DNA of 64,000 nucleotides from DASVBE01 sp963770375. GTDB lineage: Bacteria > Actinomycetota > Actinomycetes > Streptosporangiales > Streptosporangiaceae. The stretch's first letter is position 1. Each line of letters starts with the position of its first letter. Below, in pieces: positions 24,929 to 33,855 of the stretch. Below the pieces are notes generated by a model, which was given only the letters and a program-made list of their open reading frames with translations, was not told where the DNA came from and ran no database searches. The stretch spans positions 186,001-250,000 of the forward strand of contig CAVYPM010000021.1 of the NCBI GenBank assembly GCA_963770375.1, given 5' to 3'. The translations under genes and the position numbers were made by a program.

Positions 24929-25678
24929 GTGTCGAGCAGTGACCAGGCGCATTCGCACGAGGCCATCGGGGCCGCGGCGCTGGCGGCAGGCTGGTCGCAC
25001 CGGCACCGGGACGTGTCCGGCGGCTGGCTCCGGCCCACCGTGTTCGGCGCGGTCGACGGGCTGGTCACCAACGCCTCGCTGATCGCGGGCCTGGGCGGCG
25101 GCGGGGTGTCCGCGCACACGGTGATCCTGACCGGGGTGGCCGCGCTGGTGGCCGGGGCGTTCTCGATGGGCACCGGCGAGTACGTGTCGGTGACCAACCA
25201 GAACGAGCTGGTGCACGCCGAGGTCGCGGTGGAGCGCAAGATGCACGCCCGGTTCCCGGCCGCCGAGCAGGCCGAGCTGGCCGACACGTTCCGCGGCTAC
25301 GGCGCCGACGCGCAGACCGCGGCCCGGATGGCGGCCGCGGTGTCCCGCGACCCGGACACCGCGCTGCGCCTGCACACCCGCGAGGAACTCGGCGTCGACC
25401 CGTTCGAGCTGCCGTCGGCGCTGCTGGCCGGGATCTCGTCGCTCATTGCGTTCTCGCTCGGCGCGCTGATCCCGCTGCTGCCCTACCTGGCCGGGCTGGA
25501 CTCGCTGGGCTGGTCGCTGGGCCTGGCCGCGCTGGCGCTGCTCGGCGGCGGGGCGATGGTGGGCCGGATCACCGGCCGGCCGGCGGTCCGGGCCGGCCTG
25601 CGCCAGCTGCTGCTCGGCGGTCTGGCCGTGGCGGTGACGTTCGGCGTGGGCAGCCTGATCGGCGGCGCGGTCGGCTAG
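24929..25678 (+). CDS. VIT1/CCC1 family transporter
   Basis: A 249-residue membrane protein of the VIT1/CCC1 family, which moves Fe2+ or Mn2+ across membranes. The first helix region has GAVDGLVTNASLIAGLGGGG, the second GAFSMGTGEYVSVTNQNELV, both family signatures. A cytosolic loop with helices (AEVAVERKMHARFPAAEQAEL) could hold metal-binding glutamates, and three hydrophobic segments follow, with SSLIAFSLGALIPLLPYL. GTG 24929 begins the frame. It is convergent with the chromate transporter gene, 8 nt apart. Confidence 0.9.
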   Translation: MSSSDQAHSHEAIGAAALAAGWSHRHRDVSGGWLRPTVFGAVDGLVTNASLIAGLGGGGVSAHTVILTGVAALVAGAFSMGTGEYVSVTNQNELVHAEVAVERKMHARFPAAEQAELADTFRGYGADAQTAARMAAAVSRDPDTALRLHTREELGVDPFELPSALLAGISSLIAFSLGALIPLLPYLAGLDSLGWSLGLAALALLGGGAMVGRITGRPAVRAGLRQLLLGGLAVAVTFGVGSLIGGAVG

Positions 25679-26257
25679 GCGCGCCGCTAGCCCACCGGAG
25701 CGCCGGCCAGCGCGATCACCACGCCGGCCACGCCGCACAGCAGCAGGGTCAGCACTACGCCGCGGCGCAGCAGGAGCAGCAGCACGGCCGCGGCGGCCAG
25801 CACCGCGTACTGCCAGGCCTGACTGAGGGCCAGGGCCAGCGGGATCGCCGAGCCGAGAATCGCGCCGATGGCCGCGGGCCCCGCGCCCGCCAGGAACGCG
25901 CCGGCCCGGGCGTCGCCGCGCAGCCGGCCGAACCGCGGCGCCCCGGCCAGCACGAACGCGAACGACGGGGCGAACGCGACGACCGCGGCGAGGAGCCCGC
26001 CGCCCAGCCCGGCCGCGGCGTAGCCGACCGCCGACACGGTCTGCACGACCGGGCCCGGGGTGATCTGGCCGAGCGCGACCGCGTTCAGGAACTGGCCGCC
26101 GGTCAGCCAGTGGTAGCGGCCGACCGCGTCGCCCTGCATCAGCGGGATGATCACGAAGCCGCCGCCGTAGGACAGCGCCCCGACCTTCAGCGCGACCCAC
26201 GCCACCGACAGCGTCACCCCGCCGCCCAGCACGGCCGCGGTCGTGGCCAGCACCTTT

Positions 26258-26310
26258 GCCGCCAGCGCCTTGGCCGCCAGCGCCTTGGCCGCCAGCGCCT
26301 TGGCCGCCAG
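26258..26310 (-). repeat. 15-bp tandem repeat in chrA (LAAKA)
   Basis: gccgccagcgccttg occurs three times in a row (26258–26302), then a partial copy. It encodes an Ala/Lys pentapeptide repeat at the start of the second CHR domain. Confidence 0.85.
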
Positions 26311-26375
26311 CACGGGCGCGCCCAGCACGGGCGCGACCGCGGCCGCGCCCGGCCGCCCGCCGGTCCGGCGGGCCG

Positions 26376-26540
26376 CCGGACCTGCCGGGGGCACCGCCGG
26401 ACCTGCCGGGGCACCGCCGGACCTGCCGGGGGCACCGCCGGACCTGCCGGGGGCACCGCCGGACCCGCCGGGGGCACCGCCGGACCTGCCGGGGACACCG
26501 CCGGACCCGCCGGGGACACCGGGCCCGCCGGGGCACCGGG
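26376..26540 (-). repeat. 21-bp tandem repeat in the chrA linker
   Basis: Units of ccggacctgccgggggcaccg type run from 26376 to about 26540. The second unit (26397–26416) is 20 nt because its G run is one shorter, and the units near 26520–26540 are irregular. All three minus-strand frames stay open through the tract, so frame slippage here leaves no stop codon. Confidence 0.85.
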
Positions 26541-26735
26541 CCCGGCTCGTCCGGGACGGCGGCCTCGCCGGCCGCCCCCCGCCGGGCGAGCCGGCGCTGG
26601 GCAATCAGCTCAATGACGCCGCAGCCGAGCAGAACCAGGACAAGCCACGGGCCGACGGTCGCCGCGGCTACGCCGCCCGCGGCCAGGTAGCCCGCCCAGC
26701 GGGCCCGGCTGGCCCACCGGGCCCACTGGGCGCGG

Positions 26736-26810
26736 TTCCAGCCAGCACGGTTCCAGCCAGCACGGGCCCAGCCAGCACGGGCCCCGCCAGCACGGGCCCC
26801 GCCAGCACGG
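26736..26810 (-). repeat. 15-bp tandem repeat, five units
   Basis: Five 15-nt units ending ccagcacgg (two ttccagccagcacgg, one gcccagccagcacgg, two gccccgccagcacgg). They encode the Ala-Arg-Ala-Gly/Trp-rich end of the first CHR domain. The same ccagcacgg core recurs in repeats at 49841–49900. Confidence 0.85.
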
Positions 26811-27224
26811 GCCCAGCTGGCCGGGATCAGGCCGCAGCCGGCCTGCACGGCGACCGCGGCCACCGCGGCCCCGGCCCCGGCCCCGGCGCCGCGCACCCAC
26901 AGCGGCGGCGTCCCGGCCAGGAACACCGCCGCCAGCACCAGGATCAGGGCCAGCCCGGGCAGGATGAACGCGGCCCCGCCGGCCAGCGCCCCGGCCCGGC
27001 CGCGCAGCCGCCAGGCGCAGAAGATGGCCAGCTGGGTGGAGGCCGGGCCGGGCAGCAGGTTGCACGCGGCCAGCGCGTCCTCGAACTCGGTGGCGTCCAG
27101 CCAGCCCCGGCGGCTCACGCACAGGTCGCGGAGCATCCGGATGTGGGTGGGCGGGCCGCCGAACCCGACGCAGCCGATCCGGCCCCACTCCCGGAGGATG
27201 ACCGGCAGTGACGGCGCGGGCTGG

Positions 27225-27950
27225 TCAGCGGGCGAGGAGCTCATCCAGCTGCCCGCGCTCCCGCAGCACGGCCAGATCGCGGTCCCGGGCGGCGTTCACC
27301 ATCAGCGCCCGGTTCAGCCGGATCGCGCGGCGCAGCGGCGGCAGTGCCGCGTCCGGCTGGTCAGAGCGGGCCTGTGCACAGGCGAGATTGTAGAACGCCA
27401 TGCCGCGGGCGGGCCCCGGCGCGTCCAGGTAACGGGCCGCGGCCACGGCGTGCGCCTGCATGGCCGCGGCCCGGCCCGGCTGGCCGTGGTCCAGGTAATA
27501 GTCACCGAGGTGGCCCATCGGGTGCCAGAAGGCCCGGACGATGACCTGGAGCCACAGCTGCCGGCCCGCCAGCCAGGGGTGCCGGGCCGGGTCGGTCAGG
27601 TCCTCGTCGGTCACCGCGGCCAGCCCGTCCAGCAGGCCGGCGGTGGCCTGGCGGCTGGCCGCGGCCACGGCGGCGGCTGGCTGGGCGGCGCAGCGCTGGT
27701 ACACCTCGGCGGAACCGTGGTCGATGTCGCCGAACGCGGGCGGCACCGTGCCGGCCGCCACCGCCGCCAGCCGGATCGCCTGCTGGCGCTTGAACTCGGT
27801 GTTGTGCGCGATCAGCGGGACCGCGGCCCACCGGTCCGGGCCGCCGGCCTCGCCGGCCGGGGCCGTGGCCAGCAGCAGTTCCTCCTCGGTGGCGGCGTGC
27901 CCGGCCAGGCCGGTGATCGCGGCGCGCAGCTGCGCCGGCCCGGCGGTCAC
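27225..27950 (-). CDS. DinB-like domain protein with C-terminal TPR-like helices
   Basis: A 241-residue protein. The first 150 residues look like a DinB/DfsB four-helix bundle (AATEEELLLATAP, WAAVPLIAHNTEFKRQQAIRL with a metal-type histidine, then WLQVIVRAFWHPMGHLGDYYLDHGQ). The end (AFYNLACAQARSDQPDAALPPLRRAIRLN, then a similar helix pair) is TPR-like. The GTG at 27950 overlaps the TGA of the methyltransferase gene by 4 nt (GTGA), so they are translationally coupled. It in turn overlaps the chrA start. Function unknown. Confidence 0.75.
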   Translation of the reverse strand: MTAGPAQLRAAITGLAGHAATEEELLLATAPAGEAGGPDRWAAVPLIAHNTEFKRQQAIRLAAVAAGTVPPAFGDIDHGSAEVYQRCAAQPAAAVAAASRQATAGLLDGLAAVTDEDLTDPARHPWLAGRQLWLQVIVRAFWHPMGHLGDYYLDHGQPGRAAAMQAHAVAAARYLDAPGPARGMAFYNLACAQARSDQPDAALPPLRRAIRLNRALMVNAARDRDLAVLRERGQLDELLAR

Positions 27951-28531
27951 GGGCACTCGTCCTGGTCCGGCTGCGGCTTGCGGGCCACGAACCGCAGCTC
28001 CCACCCGACGCGCAGGCTGATCTCGCCGAAGCCGAGCACCTGGAGCCGGGTCAGCAGGGCCGCGGGCTCGACCGGGCAGTAGGTGTCGCCCTCGTGGAAG
28101 TGGTGCAGGTCGTTGCTGGCCAGGCTGTCCGAGCCGATCAGCACGCCGCCGGGCCGCAGCACCCGCAGCGCCTCGGCCAGCACCCGGGTCTGCTGCCCGG
28201 CGGTCGGCACGTGATGCAGCATCGTGAAGGTGCCGACGGCGTCGAACGCCTCGTCGGGGAAGGACAGCGCGGTCGCGTCGCCGGTGACGATCTCCACGTT
28301 GGTGCCGGCGAACCGTTCCTTGAGCGCCCCGGCCGCGTCGGCCTCGATCTCCAGCGCGGTCAGGCTGCGCACCCGGTGCCGCAGCCAGTCGGTGGCCGCG
28401 CCCGGGCCCGGCCCGATCTCCAGCATGGCCATCCCCGGCTCCAGCTCGGGCCCGAACCAGGGCAGGACCCGGGTCTGCAGGTGCTCCGCCCACTCGGGGC
28501 TGGTGCAGTACTTCTGGTGTTCTTCGTTCAT
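27947..28531 (-). CDS. Class I SAM-dependent methyltransferase
   Basis: A 194-residue methyltransferase with motif I MLEIGPGPGAATDWL, acidic LTALEIEAD, FDAVGTFTMLHHVP and RVLRPGGVLIGSD, in the usual UbiE/Methyltransf_11 order. The N-terminal MNEEHQKYCTSPEWAEHLQ is typical of a small actinobacterial group. ATG 28531 is chosen; a GTG at 28540 is possible. The stop overlaps the DinB/TPR gene start. The divergent AraC gene begins 55 bp away and may control this unit. Confidence 0.85.
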   Translation of the reverse strand: MNEEHQKYCTSPEWAEHLQTRVLPWFGPELEPGMAMLEIGPGPGAATDWLRHRVRSLTALEIEADAAGALKERFAGTNVEIVTGDATALSFPDEAFDAVGTFTMLHHVPTAGQQTRVLAEALRVLRPGGVLIGSDSLASNDLHHFHEGDTYCPVEPAALLTRLQVLGFGEISLRVGWELRFVARKPQPDQDECP

Positions 28532-28586
28532 GATGATCACGCTAGGCAGTGGGCGGGCCACCGCCCAGCGCGTACGCTGCCAACTG

Positions 28587-29366
28587 ATGTCGCCAGACGG
28601 ACAGCGCGCGGAGCTCGGCCAGAGCGCGGAGCTGGGCGCCGCGATGTCCGTGGTCACCTTCCCGATGGCCGCGGGCAAGCGGTTCGACTGGCACACGCAC
28701 ACCTCCCACCAGCTGGCCTGGGCGGCCAGCGGGGTGCTCACGGTCCGGGCCCAGGAGGCGGCCTGGGTGCTGCCGCCGACCCGGGCGCTGTGGATCCCGG
28801 CCGGGGTGCGGCACGAGACGCTGACCGCGGGCCAGGCCACCACCATGCGGTCGCTGTACGTGCGGCCGCAGGCCGCGGTGCCCAGCTGGGCCGAGCCGAC
28901 CCCGGTCGTGGCCTGGCCGCTGCTCACCGAGCTGATCGGCTACCTGGAGCGCACCGCGCTGACCGAGGCGGCCCGGGCCCGCGGCGAGGCGGTGCTGGCC
29001 GACCTGCTCGAGCCGGTGCCGATGACCACGATCGAGGTCCGGTTCCCGGACGACGACCGGGCCCGGGCGGTGGCCGAGGCGCTGCGCCAGGACCCGGCCA
29101 GCCCGCTGACGCTGTCCCAGTGGGGCCACGAGGTCGGGGCCAGCGGCCGGACCCTGGCCCGGGTCTTCCTGGCCGAGACCGGCCTGCCGTTCGGCCGCTG
29201 GCGCACGCTGCTGCGGCTGCAGTGCGCGCTGCCCGCACTGGCCGCCGGCGAGCCCGCGGGGAACGTGTCCCGCCGGGTCGGCTACGAGACGCCCAGCGCG
29301 TTCACCGCGGCGTTCCGCCGGGAGACCGGGATCACCCCGGCCAGCTACTTCCGCCAGGCCCGATAG
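28587..29366 (+). CDS. AraC family regulator with N-terminal cupin
   Basis: A 259-residue activator-type regulator. The N-terminal ligand domain is a cupin (FDWHTHTSHQLAWAASGVL, with GVRHETL later), and the last 100 residues hold two helix-turn-helix motifs (LTLSQWGHEVGASGRTLARVF and NVSRRVGYETPSAFTAAFRRETGITPASYF), the standard AraC arrangement. ATG 28587 is the start. It is divergent from the methyltransferase/DinB/chrA run, its probable target. The opposite strand is open in one frame through the whole gene (see the PQQ protein), which I take as a GC-driven shadow. Confidence 0.9.
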   Translation: MSPDGQRAELGQSAELGAAMSVVTFPMAAGKRFDWHTHTSHQLAWAASGVLTVRAQEAAWVLPPTRALWIPAGVRHETLTAGQATTMRSLYVRPQAAVPSWAEPTPVVAWPLLTELIGYLERTALTEAARARGEAVLADLLEPVPMTTIEVRFPDDDRARAVAEALRQDPASPLTLSQWGHEVGASGRTLARVFLAETGLPFGRWRTLLRLQCALPALAAGEPAGNVSRRVGYETPSAFTAAFRRETGITPASYFRQAR

Positions 29367-29380
29367 CTGGCTACCGGGCC

Positions 29381-31013
29381 CTAGCTGGCTACCCGGCCCG
29401 CTCCCGCGGCGGCGGCGGCTCAGGTACAGGCCCCCGCCGAGGGCCAGCACCACCACCACCGCGGCCACGGTGATCAGCACCGGCCCGGCCGCGGAGCCGG
29501 ACGCGCCGGGCGGGCTGGCGCCGTCCGCGGGCCCGCCGGAGCCGCCGGCCGCCGGGCTCGTGCCCGCGGGCGGCACCCGGTGGCCGGTCACCGGGAAGGC
29601 CACCACCTGCCGCGCGTTCGCGGCCAGCAGCAGGCCCTCACCCACCGACGGGGTCGGGAAGTGGTTGGCCGGGCGGCCGATCGTGGCCCGCTGCCGGATC
29701 GCGCCGCGGGCCGGGTCGAGCCCGTACAGCACGCCGTTCTGGCCGATCGTCCAGACCAGGCCCGCGGCCAGGATCGGCGGCCCGCCGCCGGTCCCTGTCG
29801 CCCACACCCGGTGCAGCGCGGGCGGCGACGCAGTGGCCCGGATCGCCACGATCCCGGTCAGGCAGGGCAGGTACACGACCCGCCCGGACACCGCGTTGCC
29901 GCCGTCCACGTTGGACGCGCACACCCGGCCCAGCGAGGCCTGCTGCCCGCCGATGCCGCCCAGCCGACGGCCGTCCAGCAGCCAGGCGATCTGCGCCTTG
30001 CCGGCGGCGACCACCTGCCCGCTGGGCAGCAGCGCGGGCACCGCGGAGAAGTCCAGGTCGGCGGCGTTGTCCGCGGCCCAGGAGCGCGGCGCGAAGAACT
30101 GCACCAGCTGCATGCCCGGGGTCAGCTCCAGCACCGCGTCGCTGTGGTCGTACGGCTGGCCGGCCGAGTGCACGGAGCCGTTCCCGGACGTCACCCAGAC
30201 GTGCCCGGCGCGGTCCACGGCCGGGGCGCCGCCGCCCATCCACACCGCACCCTGGCTCTGCCCGGGGCGGGAGTCCACGGTGAAGAACGCGGGCTTGCCG
30301 CCGCCCTCGGGCACGGACACGACCCGGCCGTGGTAGACGGAGCAGTCGCCGAAGTTGCCGCCGAAGCCGAACACCACCCGGCCGCCGGACAGCGTCAGCC
30401 CGGTCCGCTGCAGCAGCGCCGCGGTGACGTCACCCGCCGGGTCCACGCCCACGGACATCCGCGGCGCACCGGTCACCGCGTCCAGCCCGACCAGCACGTG
30501 CGCGGGCTTGCCGTTCCGCAGTTCGTCGGCGACCGCGAAGATCTCCCGGCGGGCCGGGTCGATGACCGGCGTGCCGGTGATGCCCACGGTCGGGGAGATG
30601 TTGCCGCACGGCAGCCGGCTGGCCGGCACCGCCGGGGCCACGTGCCGCTGCCAGACGACCTGCCCGGTGGCCGCGGACAGCGCGTACACAGTGTTGTTCT
30701 CGGTGGCCACGTAGACCCGGCCGGACCAGACCAGCGGCTCGCCGTACAGGTCCCCGTCCAGCTGCGGCGAGGTCCACGCGCGCCGGCCGGTGTGCACCGT
30801 GGTCACCGGCCCGGCCCGGCCGGAGCCGGACCGGTCGTGGTGGTAGACGGTCCAGTCGCCGCCCGGCCCGGACCGGGCGGCGGCGGCGGCCGCGCCCGCC
30901 GGGCTGGCAACCGGGGCAACTGCGGTGACGGCAGCGAGGGCCGCGGTGACGGCGCCCGGAACCAGCCCGCGGCGCCAGGTTCCGCGGCCCTGCGGGCCGG
31001 GATGGCTGGCCAT
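29381..31013 (-). CDS. Secreted PQQ-type beta-propeller protein with C-terminal membrane anchor
   Basis: About 540 supported residues. A Sec signal (TWRRGLVPGAVTAALAAVTAV) is followed by PQQ-like propeller repeats, for example GEPLVWSGRVYVATENNTVY, ALSAATGQVVWQRHV, HVWVTSGNGS and AGLVWTIGQNGVLYGLDPA. A Pro/Gly/Ser stretch then leads to a membrane helix (LITVAAVVVVLALGGGLYL) and basic SRRRRG, so it is exported and anchored at its C-terminus. The literal frame has no stop at the end of the tail and stays open to 28542, antisense to the AraC gene; the end at about 29381 is where protein-like character stops. A TAG one frame off lies at 29381–29383. A Cys pair (PCGNIS, DCSVYH) may form a disulfide. 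Confidence 0.65.
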
Positions 31014-31179
31014 ACCTCCGAGGCTAGCGGCCCGCGGCAGGGCCCCGCATCCGCGCTCGGCCGGCCGGCAAGCCCGCGGCCCAGCCCGCTGGCGGATCTT
31101 TTCTTAGGGATACGGTGCCGGGGGCGCGGCCGACATCCGGCCACGGGCCGCCGCGAGCGGTGAGTCCGGCGACCGCGAC

Positions 31180-31525
31180 GTTGGAACACCTTCGGGTTCG
31201 GGTTCGCCCAGGAGATGTCGGGAGGACCGCGTCGCAGCCGTGGCCGGTCATGACGGCCGAGAGTGACCTGCGGCTGGCCACCCTGGGCTGGCCCGACCTG
31301 GCCAGGCAGCCGGGCCCGGACGAGTGGATCGCGGGGCTGGGCTCGCTGCCCCTGCTGGCCCAGCCGGGTGAGCAGTGGATGTACAGCACCGGCGCGTCGG
31401 TGCTCGGCGTGCTGCTGGCCCGGGCGGCCGGTATGCCTTACGGGGAGGTGCTGCGCACCCGTCTGCTCGAGCCGCTGGGGATCGGCGGGGTTCGGACGAT
31501 CTGGGACGAGCCCGGCGCTGGCTGA
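31180..31525 (+). pseudogene. Class C beta-lactamase-like serine hydrolase relic
   Basis: A fragment of a beta-lactamase/penicillin-binding-fold hydrolase. Residues GLGSLPLLAQPGEQWMYSTGASVLGVLLARAAG show the Tyr-x-Ser/Asn region of the active site, followed by VLRTRLLEPLGIGG. The part with the catalytic Ser-x-x-Lys is absent, and just before the recognisable stretch the matching residues (TFGFGFAQEMSGG) are in the next frame, so a frameshift lies at about 31220–31235. The C-terminus is also missing. It appears to be a decayed gene, wedged between two complete ones. Confidence 0.6.
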
Positions 31526-31542
31526 GCTCCGCCGGCAGCTGG

Positions 31543-32397
31543 CTAGCGGATCAGGCTGGCCGGGACGGTCAGGCCGTCGCGCCCGTACAGGTCGCGGAGC
31601 GCGGCCAGGTCACCGGCTGCGCAGACGTCCGCAACGGTGTCGATCAGCTCGTCGAAGGCGGGCCCGGCGGTGCCCGCGTACGAGCTGGGCAGTGAGCCCC
31701 ACTCGTCCCAGGGCAGCACCTCGACCTTGTTCAGCGCGGCCAGGTCGCGGACCGCGTTGCCGCGGATCTCCGCCGCGCCCCAGGCGTCCGCGACGTCGTC
31801 CACGCCGAAGTTCGCGGCGTCGGCCTTCCCCGCCCGGTACAGCTGCCACGCCTCGCCGCCGGTCAGGAACTCACCCGGGGCCAGGTCACCGGGCCTTGGC
31901 ACCAGGTCGCTGCCGAGGATCTCCGAGTCGATCCTGACCCACCGGCTGGCCCTCGTGTCCCAGTACTCGGTGACCCAGTGGTCGACGTGCTTGCCGGGCA
32001 CGAAGTAGCCGGCGAACCCGCACCGGGCGCGGGCCGGGATGTCACGGAACCGCAGCAGCGCGCAGGCCAGCACGGCGAAGTGGCGGCAGGTGCCGACCAC
32101 CCGGTGCTCGGGCTTGCGGGGCGCGTCGAGCGGGGCCGGGTCCAGCCCGGCGAGGACGCTGATCAGCGCCGCGGCCGGGCGCAGGTTGCCTTCCTCGTCG
32201 CGTTCCTCGGGCAGCCCCAGGCTCCCCGTCTCCGCGGGCTGGACCACCAGACCCTGGGCCAGCGCACAGATCTCGGCGGGCGCGGCAGGCACGTCAGCCA
32301 GCAGCGGCCGCTGCTCTTCCGCCACGGCGGTAAGCACGCCAGGCTGGCGGTAATAGTCGGTAACGGCCGAATCCATGCGGAGGATCGTACGCTCCAT
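31543..32397 (-). CDS. Transglutaminase-like domain protein
   Basis: A cytosolic protein of about 284 residues with a transglutaminase/papain-like core. The catalytic triad can be placed: Cys in VVGTCRHFAVLACALLR, His in KHVDHWVTEYWD, and Asp in WVRIDSEILG. No signal peptide is seen. Relatives are predicted proteases or peptidoglycan-type amidases of unknown target. ATG 32397 is chosen from several possible starts (32448, 32406, 32376); none has a clear ribosome site. Confidence 0.8.
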   Translation of the reverse strand: MERTILRMDSAVTDYYRQPGVLTAVAEEQRPLLADVPAAPAEICALAQGLVVQPAETGSLGLPEERDEEGNLRPAAALISVLAGLDPAPLDAPRKPEHRVVGTCRHFAVLACALLRFRDIPARARCGFAGYFVPGKHVDHWVTEYWDTRASRWVRIDSEILGSDLVPRPGDLAPGEFLTGGEAWQLYRAGKADAANFGVDDVADAWGAAEIRGNAVRDLAALNKVEVLPWDEWGSLPSSYAGTAGPAFDELIDTVADVCAAGDLAALRDLYGRDGLTVPASLIR

Positions 32398-32481
32398 CAG
32401 CGGCATTTCCCGTGACTCTGCCCAAGGAACGGCGCGCCGGTTTGCCAAAAGACGCCGGTCCGTGACCTTGTCAGTCCGGGG

Positions 32482-33855
32482 TCAGTCCGGCCCTGTGCCG
32501 GTCACAGCCCACCGGCCGCGGACCGCCCGCACCGTCATGCCCACCAGCCGGGCCATGATGAAGCCGGCCAGGCCGGCCCAGACCCCGCCGATCCCCCAGC
32601 CGAAATGCAGCGCCAGCCACACCACCGGCACGAACACGCCCAGCGCGGCGACCAGCGTGATGGTCCGCAGGAAGCCCAGGTCACCGGCCCCGATCAGGAC
32701 GCCGTCCAGGGCGAAGACCACGCCCGCGGCGGGCTGCATGCCGGCGAACCAGGGCCACAGCAGGTGCGCCTGGTGCCGCACCTCCGGCGAGGAGGTGAAC
32801 GCGGCCGGGATCACCCACCAGCCGGCCGCCAGCAGCACGCCGAACACGATCCCGGCGCCGAGCCCGTACTTCGACACCTGCCAGGCGGTGCGCCGGGCGG
32901 TGGCCACGTCCCCGCCGCCCAGCGCCGCGCCGACCAGCGACTGGGCCGCGATCGCGAACGAGTCCAGCAGCAGCGCGGTGAACGTCCACAGCTGCAGGCC
33001 GATCTGGTGGGCGGCGACCTGGGCGGCGCCCATCCGGGCGGCCACCGCGGCGGCGGACAGGAACGCGGCCTGGAAGCCGGCCTCGCGCAGCAGCAGTTCC
33101 CGGCCGGCCGTGAGCTGGGCCCTGACCACCGGCCACTCCGGCCGCCAGCGCGGCCGCTGGGCCCGGGCGGCGAGGATGAACAGCACACCGCCGATCGTCT
33201 GCGCGGCCACGTTGGCGATCGCGGACCCGGCCAGGCCCAGGCCCAGCGGGTAGACCAGGATCGGCGACGCGACCGCGGACAGCACGTTGGCCAGCACCAC
33301 GATCTGCACCGGGCGGCGGGTCTCCTGCACCCCGCGCATCCAGCCGTTGCCGGCCAGCACCAGCAGGATGCCGGGCACGCCGGCGACCGCGATCCGGAAC
33401 CAGGTCTCCGCCGCGCTGGCGATCGGCCCCGGCCCGCCGGCCAGCAGCCGCAGCAGCGGCCCGGCCAGGATCTCGCCCGCCGCGACGGCGATCCCGCCGA
33501 GGACCAGGGCGAGTATCGAGGCGGTGGTGCCCTCGCGGACCGCGCGGTCCCGCTGGCCCGCGCCGTACCAGCGGGCCGCACGGGCGGTGGTCCCGTACTC
33601 GAGGAACCCGCCGAGCATCGCGGTCAGCGACAGCAGCGTGCCGGCCACGCCCAGCGCGGCCAGCGGCACCTTGCCCAGGTGCCCGACCACGGCCGTGTCG
33701 ACCAGCACGAACGTCGGCTCGGCGGCCAGCACGACGAACGCCGAGGCGGACAGCCGCAGCATCCGGGCCGTGCTCACCCCGGCGGGCGCGCTGGCCAGCG
33801 GCGGCACAGAAGCCGGCGCGGCGGTGGGCTGGCCCGGCGGGTCAGCTGGTGACAT
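32482..33855 (-). CDS. MATE family efflux transporter (DinF-like)
   Basis: A 457-residue membrane protein with 12 hydrophobic segments in the MATE arrangement. Recognisable are LAAEPTFVLVDTAVVGHLG in helix 1–2, FLEYGTTARAARWYGAGQ, GWMRGVQETRRPVQIVVLANV at the half-way point, and AAVAARMGAAQVAAHQIGLQLW. These are DinF-type features; members export cationic drugs or oxidised metabolites using Na+ or H+. The ATG at 33855 overlaps the ABC permease stop at 33842, so it is the last gene of the ABC operon. Confidence 0.9.
   Translation of the reverse strand: MSPADPPGQPTAAPASVPPLASAPAGVSTARMLRLSASAFVVLAAEPTFVLVDTAVVGHLGKVPLAALGVAGTLLSLTAMLGGFLEYGTTARAARWYGAGQRDRAVREGTTASILALVLGGIAVAAGEILAGPLLRLLAGGPGPIASAAETWFRIAVAGVPGILLVLAGNGWMRGVQETRRPVQIVVLANVLSAVASPILVYPLGLGLAGSAIANVAAQTIGGVLFILAARAQRPRWRPEWPVVRAQLTAGRELLLREAGFQAAFLSAAAVAARMGAAQVAAHQIGLQLWTFTALLLDSFAIAAQSLVGAALGGGDVATARRTAWQVSKYGLGAGIVFGVLLAAGWWVIPAAFTSSPEVRHQAHLLWPWFAGMQPAAGVVFALDGVLIGAGDLGFLRTITLVAALGVFVPVVWLALHFGWGIGGVWAGLAGFIMARLVGMTVRAVRGRWAVTGTGPD

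Larger units (their letters stand above)
25687..27244 (-). pseudogene. Chromate transporter (ChrA family), repeat-rich and frameshifted
   Basis: Two CHR domains are present, as in full-length ChrA. The first (from 27244) has FGGPPTHIRMLRDLCV, LAACNLLPGPASTQLAIFCAW and several helices; the second (to 25687) has VGALSYGGGFVIIPLMQGDA and FLNAVALGQITPGPVVQT. They lie in different frames. The linker between them is built of three tandem repeats (15, 21 and 15 nt). All three minus-strand frames are open through the 21-nt repeat, and one of its units is 20 nt. That single deletion does not reconcile the frames; a second 1-nt change is needed. The 5' end overlaps the upstream DinB/TPR gene by 20 nt. 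Whether it makes a working exporter is uncertain. Confidence 0.75.
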
